NCBI GenBank assembly: GCA_026770025.1
Contig: JAMXDE010000018.1
Location: forward strand, 62,001 to 126,000
DNA from: Craspedostauros australis
Lineage: Eukaryota > Bacillariophyta > Bacillariophyceae > Mastogloiales > Achnanthaceae
Length of the DNA stretch: 64,000 bases
Direction: 5' to 3'
Shown here piece by piece: positions 1 to 10,223 of this stretch; position 1 is the first letter of the stretch; every line of letters begins with the position of its first letter. Made by a program: the position numbers and the translations under genes. Below the pieces are notes generated by a model. It ran no database searches and was not told the origin of the DNA. It was given only the letters and a program-made list of their open reading frames with translations.

Positions 1-279
1 CGGGTGTTCCGTCGTGATGACGACGCAACCGGGCTTGCATTGCCTGCCGATCGCATTGCTCAGCGTGACCATGAGATCGGTTGGCATGGCGGAGGAAAAC
101 ACGAAGATGCAGTCGGCGTCGCCAAAATATTCGTACGGGTCATCGAAGGAGCCGCACGTGAGGTGGACAGGTGCGAGCGGAAGGCCTGATGGCAATGCGT
201 ACTGTCCAGTTGGTGCGTCAGCTTCTTCCTGCGGTTGTTGCGAGTGTGTTTGTGGCTGTGTCTGTGTCTGCTGCTGCGG

Positions 280-314
<35 letters not shown>

Positions 315-1236
315 GTATTTGCAGGCTGTCTGGTTGTTGCGTCACGGAGCTCTGCGCAGGATCTCCAAAGTTGCTGGCCAGATCCTGCAAGCAGAAATCT
401 TGATTTGAAACCGATTCGGAGTACTGCTTCCAGTATTCTTGCTCTGCTGACGACACCTGCGGCTGTGGCTCGGTCGCTGACAGGCTGTTTGCGTCAAGAT
501 CGCTAGAGGACGACGTCAAGTCATACTTGATTTGCGCATGGCCGGAGGCATCAGCCTCATCCGAACCGGATGGCTGCTCGCATCGCCGCAGATTATCCAA
601 GGCGCCCTCATGCAGACTCTCCAACAACTCGATGCCGCAGCACTTATCCCATGCATGCAAAGCACCGGCCGTCAACACCAACCGCCCGATGCCGCTGCCC
701 AAATCGTAAAAGTTCTTGCCTTGCCACGAACCCGAATCGCAGGCGCGGTCCAGAAGCTGCGCAAAGAAATGCAGATCAAACTCGCCGTAGACCAAGCCCT
801 GCGGAGGATCCTTGCCGTCGCGGATGAAGGGCCAGTAGCCTTCCTTGCGGCTCAGCGCGTTGCGCTCCTCGATGCCTTCTTCGGGCAGCAGCTGGTCCAT
901 GCCGTCAATGACCTTTTGGTACGCGACGCCGCCGGACGATATCGCATCCGGGTCGATGGACATGCAGACGTCATCGGCGTCGTCATTGTCGGTTGGCAAG
1001 TAAAGTCCGCTGTCGGCTTCCCGAAAGTCGGGCTGATCGGAGGACTCGTTGCTGGCATCGAAGCTGGATTGCAACGATCGTCGCTTGCGCAAGCGTTGCG
1101 ATGGTTGGAACGCCCGTGTGCTTCGAGTGCGATGTTGCGTCACCGACGAGTGCTTGACTGTGCTCGTGTGTAACGCGGGAATCCCACATGATGACGCATG
1201 CCCGTGCGAATGCGTGTGTGTGCATGTGAACGCCAT
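1..1236 (-). CDS. DOT1-like class I SAM-dependent methyltransferase (5' part; continues past left edge)
   Basis: The minus-strand frame is open from an ATG at 1236 to base 1 (412 codons) and runs off the window, so the C-terminus is missing. A basic, Ser-rich N-terminus precedes a methyltransferase core. Motif I FYDLGSGIGRLVL starts near residue 176 and is followed by an acidic GIELLESLH strand that should hold the SAM ribose. A later CIFVFSSAMPTDLM strand and a CVVITTEHP strand lie at the window edge. A low-complexity insert (Ser run from a GAT/ATC repeat, then Gln/Thr-rich) separates motif I from the later strands. The DLGSGxGR core and the late strand resemble DOT1-type histone H3K79 methyltransferases, so nuclear histone methylation is inferred. 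Another protein methyltransferase is possible. An in-frame ATG at 1311 is an alternative start. Confidence 0.6.
281..314. repeat. GAT trinucleotide microsatellite
   Basis: About eleven GAT units. In the minus-strand methyltransferase frame they encode a Ser run (TCA codons) next to a Gln/Thr-rich stretch, so length variation would change the protein but not its frame. Confidence 0.9.
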
Positions 1237-1904
1237 CACAATATTGCAATGCTGCAGCAGAGGCGTCGCCAACAGCCACATCATCGTGGAGGAGCACATC
1301 AGTGGTCTCATTCTCGACAAACAATCCAGGGTGATGCAACTGTATTCCGTAGTTGTATGTCCTATTCTATGTCGTATTCTATAATACGTCGTACGTCGTA
1401 TGCCGTGTGAAGAGAAAGATGTGACCCTGGCTCTGACTCTCGCTCTGACTCTCGCTCCGACTCTCGTTCTTGCAATAACAAACCTCAGATTAGCAGAAGT
1501 ATGAGGCCATGATGTTGATGTGCCGATGAACGGAAGCCACCAAACGATTGGGGTGATGAGTGACGTCTTTGGTCGGACTGTCAAATCGTGACATCTTCGA
1601 CTCGTCCGACTAACCATCAAACCCAAACCAATCGTTTCTGTTCGGACCCTCACTTTTGTTCTTTCTTCTTTCTTTCGCTTTGGATTCCATTTGTTGCGTT
1701 GCATTTCATCGCGTTGCGTTGCATCCAACCGATGGCACCACACCACCACCATCACCATCACCATCATTCTCGACTGAATTGCATGCAAGTGCATCTGTAT
1801 GCACGTTGTGAATTGCGGATTGTTTGGCAATCGACAAACCAAGCGACAAACCAAACGAAATAGTTGAAGATACGACGACAGCATCGATCGAAGGAAGAGC
1901 AACG
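1237..1904. other. Divergent intergenic region between methyltransferase and AAR2
   Basis: The two flanking genes point away from each other, so both promoters should lie here. It holds a loose tandem of CTCTGACTCTCG units near 1430-1470 and a CAC/CAT trinucleotide run at about 1739-1767. I see no conserved coding sequence and no convincing TATA box at a useful position. Confidence 0.5.
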
Positions 1905-4059
1905 ATGGCAGCAAAGGGAAGCACCTTCGTTGGTTTGCTGGACCTCAATCCAGGTTCGGTCGTCAGCATCAACGGCCAGCCGATCATCATCCGACGCGAT
2001 GACTTCGTGGGGATCAAGGACATCGTCGCGGCCCCCACGTCTGGCGCAGACACCATCCACTTCGTGACGGTGCGTGCTGCCGCGACGAAATCCAAATCGG
2101 CGGATGCCACAACGGACAAGGCCCCGCCTGCCGGTCCGCACGATGCCAAGTTGGCAAGCGAGTTCTCCACCACCGTCGGCTTCTTCTTTCGCACCAGCGA
2201 TCCCGACGCCATTCGGACGGGACAGAACACGTCGTTCATTCGACGGTACGATCCCTACACGGAGGAAGTGTCGGGCGATGCCGTCGACGAGCAAACCGGC
2301 CTCAACCTCGCCAATCGCGTGCAGAACAATCAGATCGAGCTGCAGCGCGTCCTCGCGTACCCCGCCATGGCGACGCAGCCGCAGCAGTGGAGCGAGAGGA
2401 CTCAGTTCATCACGCGCAAAGTGCTGGACAATCGCGGCATCCAATCCGGCGTCAAGCTCGTGCCTGGCGCGTATCATGTGGCGGGCGATGACGATGAAGC
2501 AACCACAAAGCAACAACCAGAGCCGATCAAGGACGGCATCTCGCCGCAGTATCCATGCATCCCGGTCTGGAACGTCAAGACCAAATTCCGCGTCAAACGG
2601 CACATGGGCACGCAGCGGTATCTGGCACAGCTGGAACCCGCCCAGCGCACGATCCTGTTGCGCGATCCCAATCCGGCATGCCAGCTGCTGCACGATATCC
2701 TGAAGCGGTACTACAGCAACACGTGGCAGTATCTGCTGGGCGATCTGCAGCTGGCGTTTGTGCTGTTCCTGAATCTGCGGTGTTTCGCTTCTTTGGAGCA
2801 TTGGTGAGTTCATGCGGTGCTGTTGCGTTGCGTTGCGTTGATTCTGCTGCTTGCATATGCAACGCACGTTGCAAGATGGAAATGAGGGAATTGGTCGTAT
2901 TCTGGCGTGCGTACTTCTCATCTCATTCTCGCTACTTCCTGTCTCTGTCTCTCTCTCTCTTCGCTCATTTCCGTCGCTCGACGCCACTGCTGAATTTCAT
3001 TCACGCCGTCGTACTCGTGCAATCAGGCGAGACTTGATCTCCATGCTGTCATTCGTGGAGCCAGCTGGGCTTATTCAGAATTCCGCGCTGTACGACAACC
3101 TGCTCCAGATCCTGTCGAAGCAAGTGCTGGCAATTGAGAATGAATTCTTCGAGGTGAGTGTGCCGTGGCATCAAATCAACGCTGATACGAAGATCGTATT
3201 GTTTGGTTGCGAATCGCATGTATGTGCCATTGTCCACTTTGAATTGCAAGTCGTCTCCTTTCTCGTCAACGCATTCGCCCCAATCTCACATATTCCGCCT
3301 TGCGCATTTCGCACTCGCAAACGCTACTGTCGTTGTTGTTGGCATTGACCGCAACGCTCCCACTTCGACGCTGACAACACCCAGGACCTGGAAATGTCGA
3401 GCGGTAACTTCCTGCTGGTCGCCTTTGAGGCGCTGATGGAGAACCTCTCGTCCGTGTCGCTGTCCCCCATCGCGTTGGCCAACTTCCAGAGCATCCTGAA
3501 AAACAAATTCCCCACGACGTTCGGATCGGACGGCGTCTACGAAGTCAACGACGATGGCGAATTCGATATCCTGAATCATGAAGATGAATTTGACGACGAC
3601 GACAGTGAAGATGAAGATAACGACGCAGATATGATTCGACGCAAGCGGCGTGGCGAAAATATGGATGACGGGGATGGCAACAAGGCCATGGGAAAGTCAA
3701 GTGATGATGGTTCCGAAGACGATGACGACGATGATGCGCCGGTCGTGGTGTCCATGCACGAGGTGGAGGCTGCCATGGAGCGCAATCGGCAGAATGACAG
3801 CCACCGCCAAACCACGACGGATGCCGCAAAAGTCCAGCAGCAGCAGCAAGGTAGATCCGAGCCAAGCGGTGAGATGAAGAAGGCGTATCCATTCCTATTC
3901 GCTGCCGTGATGCCTCACGAGGATGTTCTGATGACGTGCGCTCGCGTATTGGATGCAAAGACCGACGTCTCTTTGGTGCGTGAAGCAGCCGCATATCTGG
4001 AGCAGGTGGAGGTCGGGAGCGATATGAGCAGTGGCGGCGCCATCACGATGGAACAGTGA
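1905..4059 (+). CDS. AAR2: AAR2 splicing factor homolog, U5 snRNP assembly (3 exons: 1905-2803, 3027-3153, 3385-4059)
   Basis: The encoded protein is 566 aa. AAR2 holds Prp8 in a cytoplasmic U5 precursor before Brr2 replaces it. The start MAAKGSTFVGLL followed by LNPGSVVSINGQ matches the AAR2 N-terminal beta domain. The helical domain reads LLGDLQLAFVLFL, then EHW across the first splice, then RDLISMLSF. Introns are 2804-3026 (GTGAGT...CAG; TG|G phase gives W-R-D-L-I) and 3154-3384 (GTGAGT...CAG; E|DLEMSS). Both restore the family alignment in frame. Residues about 400-460 form a very acidic Asp/Glu insert with one basic RRKRRG patch, which appears longer than in the family elsewhere. The C-terminus continues with AAR2-like helices. 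The start was chosen because the upstream open frame has no ATG. Confidence 0.85.
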
Positions 4060-5800
4060 ATGTCAATGTGAATACAGTAATATTATACAATAGAGCACGA
4101 TCCGTTTGAGAGGTAATTGAACATGGCGAAGCCATACGCTATCGTCTTCTTCGACAGCTCGGCGTTCAGGACATCCAAAAGCACAATGTGCATTCACTCT
4201 ATCTTTGATGGGATGCATGAGTTGTTGCATGGGTTGTGTGCCCTCAGGTCAAGGAAAAAGTGAAGGCAGATCTGCGAGGCGCCCTGTGGTGGCATCAACG
4301 TCACCACATATATGTACTAAATCATGAATATTTGATAATGATCTAGACTGTCTCTGCGACATAAATGACGACATTAGAGGGATGTCGCACTTAACATTCA
4401 CACCCCTGCGTTCATGTTACATGTGGTACTCACATTCGGATTTCACATAGTTACTCATGACTCGTTCGTGACCTACAGAAGAAGACGACCAAGGTGACTG
4501 GATTGGCTTCTTCTACGTAGAATAGAGCTCTAGTTTAGACCGTTCTAACCTGAATGCTTTGATGCATGTTATCGCAATATGTGCTGAGACAAAAGGATGA
4601 TGAGATCGTTATTGGGTGTGTCCTGAGTTGAACGCAATGCACATTCCTCTCTCTCCTCTTCATAGCTTCGTTTAGTGAGATTTTCGTTGCCGTCTCTTCT
4701 GTCTCAACTTTTCCAATAACAGAAGTGCGGTAACAGATGCGCAAGCACTTCGTCCCTGCTTCTTCATGGCTTGTTCAAGTCTCTGTTGCCGATATTGATG
4801 GCAGAGACCTCTTGATCACCGTATCATGGAGATGGATCCGCAGTTTGTTGTCCAATAGAAGCTCTTCATGCAGTCCACATGGAACTATTGCGATCGCACG
4901 TTGGGTTGGTTGGAGACCACCAACGACTTCCGATATGGCAATCAGGATCTCCAAAGCATGCCAAATGCGCGTTGGTCGAAGTTCCTGGTCGTATCCGAGG
5001 ACACTAATCCTCAGAGCATCCAGGAACACACTGCATGTATTGTATCGGATGAAATGGGCTATGAGCAAAGCTTCCTCAGCTGGACCATGAAGGGTGCCTC
5101 TGCTACTTGCATGCAGATATCTTATACGAAGCTTACAGGCGTATTCGACTTCGCTGTCACTCTCTATCGCTTCGTGTACCCTTCACGCCAGAATGCTAGT
5201 TTCTTTGTCGCTAGCATGCCACCGAATCGTGTCAGCAAACAGGGCACGAATTTCAGCAGTTGCTGCAAATAAAGAGATATGATTGGTCATTTTGTCCTGA
5301 AATGATCGAGTTTCGCTTTCAGAGGGGGAAGTTCGCACGCTACCCCTCAAAAAATTTCCCTCTCAGGTAATTTGCGCTGTGGGACTCGCAATGCGAAACG
5401 CGAAATCCCTCAATTTTGTGCCGTGGGACTCGCAATGCGAAATGCGATATCCCCCTATCAACGTTGCGGACAAAAGCAGGAGGTGTCACTATCGTGCCGC
5501 GCACCGCGTTCTTCAGTCGTGCGGGAATTCCTTCACCGCCTCATCTCCATCCACCCTCGTTTGGCGACCTCATGCGTCTTTCTTTCTTTCTTTCCCACCT
5601 GATTTGGCAAACTTTGGTCGTGCCCTCTCCTTCCGAACAAGATCTGTCTCTTGCTTGACTGTGCTTTGCTGTGCTGCGTTCATCATAAACTCAACATCAC
5701 AGCATCCAACGAACCAAGCGCCCAAACCCCTTGTCCATTCTCCAGCACTCTATCACTGTAGCAATCTAGCAATCTAGCAATCCATCGCACGTATTCCATC
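4060..5800. other. 1.7-kb gap between AAR2 and the metalloprotease
   Basis: AT-rich TATTATA-type sequence follows the AAR2 stop (4078-4093). A 134-codon ATG-initiated frame lies at 4868-5272 on the plus strand, but I recognise no family in it. The opposite strand is also open across 4775-5068, so it may be a decayed gene or repeat. Nothing else is supportable. Confidence 0.4.
5379..5457. repeat. Imperfect 44-bp tandem duplication
   Basis: The block beginning GTGGGACTCGCAATGCGAA occurs at 5379 and again at 5423, followed both times by a variant of (A/T)CGCGAAATCCC. Two copies only. It is not coding as far as I can see. Confidence 0.75.
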
Positions 5801-7016
5801 ATGCCAAAGGAAAAGTCCTGCTCGCAACGCCTGATTGGCATGGCCATCACTCTGGGCATCCTGGGCGGCGGCGCCTACGGCATGTGGTGGTGGCTGGGCA
5901 AGCCCGACGTGAAGGAGGCCATCCGCAACTTCGACCTGAACGACTTCACCAACGTGCTGGGCAACCTCACGGACTTCGCCGGCAACTGGAACACGGACCC
6001 CTTCGTCGGCGACAACTCCACGAACCCGTGGACCTCCAGCACGAGCGGCGAGGGCGGCTTGACGCTGGCGCTGGAGAACGCCTGCGACGACGCGTGGACG
6101 GACGAGTTCCAAAAGGCCGTCGACGATTGGGACAACGGCAATCCCGACGCCCTCACTCTGTCGACGGCGCGCATCGACATCGACCGCGAGTGCACGCAGA
6201 AGCGCGGCGTCATGAAGGTCTGCAACGCCAACTACGGCGAGACGGGGTGGCTGGGCATCAACGAGATGGCGCTCAACGGCCAGGGCGCGATCGTCTCGTC
6301 CGTCGCCAAGATGAACGAGTTCTATCTCCTCAACGCCAAGCAGGAGGCGAGGCAGTACACCATGTGCCACGAGATCGGCCACGGATTCGGCCTGCCGCAC
6401 ACGGACGAGAACTTCAACAACGCCGATCTCGGAAACTGCCTAGACTACACCAGCCGCCCGCAGAACAACCAGCTGCCGGGACAGGTCAACTTCGACAAGC
6501 TCAAGGCCCTGTACGGTGAGGTGGGATCGCCCACGGGCTCGGGCACGCGCCGAGGCCTGCGTCGTGTCCTCAACCAGATCGACGGCTTCACGCAAGACGA
6601 GACGCGAACATTCCTCGAGGAGCGCGACGCGTTGTTTGCCGACGTCGCGGCCGTGCATGCGCATCGCAGGATGGTGGCGAGCGGCACCGCCACGATGGAT
6701 CAGGAAATGCCGGCCGCCAACACGTTGGTCAACGAGTGGGAGATCCATTCCTTCCATGAGCGTGGCGCGCATGTGTCCAAGAAGCTGTCCAACGGGTACG
6801 TGCTGCGCATCAGTTTTCTTTTTGTGTTTCCGGGTATGTGAACGTTGACATGAGCATAGATGAGCAGGTATGGGCATGATGGATTGATTGGCGGATCGTT
6901 GCAGGTACTTCCATTGGCCGGATCTACACACTGTACTCAACGAGGCGTGCTCGCGACGCCAAGTTGGGCTGCTACTTCATGATGGTATCAAATCTTTGGA
7001 TGATCGCAAACAGTGA
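5801..7016 (+). CDS. Membrane-anchored metzincin-type zinc metalloprotease (2 exons: 5801-6795, 6905-7016)
   Basis: The encoded protein is 368 aa. A short basic N-terminus and one hydrophobic segment (about residues 10-33, ending in WWW) suggest a signal anchor with the enzyme outside the cytosol. A catalytic segment CHEIGHGFGLPH (189-200) carries the full HExxHxxGxxH zinc signature, with Glu191 as the expected general base. A CLDYT segment about 25 residues on sits where metzincins have the Met-turn, but Leu replaces the usual Met. Conserved-looking Cys at 95, 131, 141 and 189 suggest disulfides. The intron 6796-6904 (GTACGT...GCAG) joins AACGG to G-TAC, giving NGYFHWPDLH and a 36-residue tail before TGA at 7014. 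Without splicing the frame stops after 346 aa. Substrate unknown; I cannot assign a specific MEROPS family. Confidence 0.75.
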
Positions 7017-7025
7017 TCATACAAG

Positions 7026-7031
7026 AATAAA
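7026..7031 (+). terminator. Candidate polyadenylation signal AATAAA
   Basis: It lies ten bases after the metalloprotease stop codon. The hexamer is canonical; its use is inferred only. Confidence 0.35.
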
Positions 7032-7490
7032 GGGTGCGGGAGACAACAAACAACGATGCATGATGCCCGAACTATCTACGTGAAGTGTTGGATGAAAAGA
7101 GGTCGACCACATCGCGAGCAATAGTTAACATGGCTCTACCGTTCCAGCACGTATCTGACACCGCGGGAAACGAAAGAATAAAGAAGCATACTCGTCTCCA
7201 GTGGGAGATGCAGAGTATGCATATTGTACCAATAGATAAAGGACGTCCTCTGGAGAGAGATATGATAAAGGATACTCCCATAATTGCATCATTGAATACT
7301 GGCGTTCGGTCGTCAGATTGATTAGTTGCAGAGCGCATATCGCATGCTCGTGCCTCCTGTTGGACTGACTCATGCATGGAATGGTCCATCAACCATTATC
7401 CGCCAACCATCGGCCATCGGCCAGCAACGAACACTCCGTCAATTCATCAATCCATCAATCCTCGATCACCATGTGGTACATCTGGAGAGT
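7032..7490. other. Convergent gap between metalloprotease and pICln
   Basis: The two flanking genes converge here. Short open frames occur on both strands, but none resembles a known protein or starts and ends convincingly. Confidence 0.4.
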
Positions 7491-8288
7491 TCATTCGTCT
7501 GCATCCTCAAATTGGCCTTCCTTCACCTCCAGTTCTGGTGGCACGACCAGCATGCCGTCCAGCTTCTCCAGCATGGCAGCACGAGCAACCGAATCCTCTC
7601 CAAGATCTTCCCCTTCCAGGGCATCCGGGAACCCGCCAGTAACGGCACCATTCTCGCCAGCACCTTGCATCTCGCTGTTGGCCCACACGAGCTCGTCCGA
7701 ATATCCAGTCCCGCCGCCCGCCATGCCTCCCATCAACAGACTGGCCAAACCGCCGCTGATACCGCCATCGCCACCATCCTCCTCCACCACGGGATGCATC
7801 GATATCAACTTGCACAGCGCCTTGAACAGCACGTCGCAATCGTCGTCCTTGTTGGGATGGACGAATACTTCGCCGCCACCGTCCGAAGCTTCGTCGTTGT
7901 CGTCGCTGTCGGGCAGACCAACTTGCAGATAGACGGCCAGTTCCGGATCCTCCGTCATGGCATGCAGCTGGATGCATCTCGCGCCCACGATGACATCCTG
8001 TTCCGATGACGAGTCCGACACGAACATCATCTGCGCTTGCGTGACGAACAGCAGACCGGGGACCTTGTCGAATGGTTTGTTCTCTTCGTCGACGTCGTCG
8101 TCATCCTCGCTGTCCATGTGGACGGTGGCTGTGCACTCCATGGCGTTCACCATGAGATCGTCGGGGACCTTGACATTGCGCTGCGACAGAGCGGCATTGC
8201 GCGTGGATTCGATCCGCAGGGCTGCCAGATCGGTCAAAGGTCCGATGACCAGCAGGTCCTGTCCTTGGTTGCTTTCGTCGGACGCCAT
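7491..8288 (-). CDS. pICln / methylosome subunit (Voldacs-type PH-like domain)
   Basis: The encoded protein is 265 aa with no intron. pICln binds Sm proteins, presents them to the PRMT5 methylosome and blocks premature ring assembly in the cytosol. The core PGLLFVTQAQMMFVSD followed by GARCIQLHAMTEDPE matches the pICln fold, in which a strand pair (GTLY...SRLxW) precedes the I-x-LHAIS-RD motif. Acidic loops (DSEDDDDVDEE near 60-70; PDSDDNDEASD near 125) and an acidic C-terminal helix region are typical of the family. A Gly-rich GGMAGGGTG segment sits before the conserved DELVWANSEM helix. It converges with the metalloprotease gene. The vertebrate orthologue is CLNS1A. Confidence 0.8.
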   Translation of the reverse strand: MASDESNQGQDLLVIGPLTDLAALRIESTRNAALSQRNVKVPDDLMVNAMECTATVHMDSEDDDDVDEENKPFDKVPGLLFVTQAQMMFVSDSSSEQDVIVGARCIQLHAMTEDPELAVYLQVGLPDSDDNDEASDGGGEVFVHPNKDDDCDVLFKALCKLISMHPVVEEDGGDGGISGGLASLLMGGMAGGGTGYSDELVWANSEMQGAGENGAVTGGFPDALEGEDLGEDSVARAAMLEKLDGMLVVPPELEVKEGQFEDADE

Positions 8289-10223
8289 GGTCGTCTCTAT
8301 CAGTTATATCTACTCGTACAGGTTGCGTATGTGTCGTATGCGTTATGTGCTTCTTGATGTTTGTCGCCTTCCTCCGTTTTGGTTCGGAACGTCTCATGTG
8401 GTTTCATCGATGGCCTTCTTTCGTTCTCCAGAGACATCACAAATCTTGTGAGGATTTGGCTGGTGTCAGTGAATGGGATTCATGGCAATCATCTCATCCA
8501 CCATGAACGCAAAACGGACGAATGTTAGATCAAATAAATGATGGATTGATTGTTCAGTCGCCAAACTTGGACACACGCATTCACGACTTGATGGATCGAT
8601 CTTGGTTTGGGCACAAGTCCACAACGAACGAACGCGAGGGACAGCCAACAACAACGCCCTCACGACTGGCAACGCCACTGCTATCTAGTCCACCGCCACA
8701 CTACCACCATCATCGCAAGAGCGTGGAGAGTACCATCTAGTGGCAGCGGAACGGTGCGAGTATTGTATGGTAGAGACTGCAGTCAACCAGAATACTGCTA
8801 TACAAGTGGGTATGGCACACACGTCATGGAACTTCACTGCTTTGCTTTGCATAGACGCCAACTCCGAGCTGAGTGCAGACAACCGCAGTCGTTGTTGTAG
8901 TTGAAGAGTACGTGTGGCTGAATTTACGACAACCCCATTGTGGGAAGAGCAACCCGCGAGGACAAGCATGGGCGATCGATCGTGCGTAATTGGTTTGGAT
9001 GCGTCGTTGCCGCCAGCGATGGTGGCGACGCCAATCCGATGTATCATTTTTGCATCTCACGTTGAGGTTGGGAACGCTTTGTCCCCGAATGCTGTCCTGC
9101 ACAACTGCGATGGTGATGTTCTGGATCGTCTTCGTATGTACGGGCACTCTGTGGGAGAGCATGAGTAGTTCGTACTTGTAGTTACCGTTTCTTGTTCCTG
9201 TCTCTCTTCTTCTGCTCTCTTGAGAGAAATTGATTTTGTTGAGCTTCGTTGAATGTATTGATGTTTTGCGGAGCAAGCCTCGTGAATGGCAACGATCTAT
9301 CGTGCCTGTTGACGCCGTTGTTCGCCTTGTCCTTTGAGTTGTGATGTCGAGGTTGATGTCGAGCTTGAGTTTGGCCTTGACGTTGTGAGACGCGATGGTG
9401 GCATCGTGTGTCTGTCGGTAGACCATGGGCGCGCGAAATGCAAAGTTATCGCTGAGGTGGGCTGATTCGGGTTCATGTGATGTTCTTCTCCCCCTACCGC
9501 AAGACACTCAACAAGCAAGGTTGCGGTTTCAGTTCGTGTAGGCGAAGTGCCTGCGACACAAGGCTGCGAAGAAAAAGCCCGTGTTGATGACGCGAATTAC
9601 ATAAGGTAGAACGTGTGAATGACATTGTTTGCCATAAATGTGGGAAACAAGATCGTGCGAATTGTACGAATTGTGTGAATGGCTGTGTCACAACGAGAGT
9701 GGTCGCGTCGTTTTGTTGGGCTGTGGCGATGACCCAAGACCCATGGCTAAACCAGCCAAATCGGCGAAGTGCCTTCTCTGCGAGTGGCAGCGCCACTTCG
9801 CGACTATTTTTTGTGACTGGAGCGCATTCTGTCGCGTTTGGGTGGACGAGTCAGAGAGGGAAACTGCCGAACCGATACTCCGCGTGAAAACTTCATCCTG
9901 GCGACAACCAGCCAACAGATCTGGACACGAAGGCGCGAGTAATTCCCTCACAAAGCAGCGCAGATTGGCGCCACGCAGCGTTTGCACAATCGCTCCACCA
10001 CGAACACAGGCAAAAAGACACACAAAAACAGAGAGACCAGTACCGTGCTTGACAACATCTGCAACATCATCACCGCTATCATCGCCATAAAAATCACAAG
10101 CAAGCCATCAAAAAGGGGCATCAAGCACAATCACATCCAACAACGTTGCACAAGCACAAGAAGACACCAAGAAGCGAAGTAGTCTACCATACTCAAAACC
10201 CACGACGCTCGTGCCTCACAATC
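8289..10223. other. 1.9-kb gap upstream of pICln
   Basis: Several 60-230 codon frames overlap on both strands without family resemblance. An inverted pair GCGAAGTG...CACTTCGC lies near 9760-9800. The last 200 bases are CAA/ACA-rich and probably 5' leader of the next gene. Confidence 0.35.

Noticed and set aside
281-314. Short-unit repeat considered as CRISPR or satellite
   Set aside because: It is a trinucleotide microsatellite inside a coding frame; no spacer-repeat structure exists anywhere in the window.
532-1173. 213-codon plus-strand frame at the left end
   Set aside because: The opposite strand encodes the methyltransferase with a recognisable SAM motif; this frame has none.
1764-2987. 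407-codon minus-strand frame over AAR2 exon 1
   Set aside because: Antisense shadow of a confidently aligned exon; it also runs into the intron.
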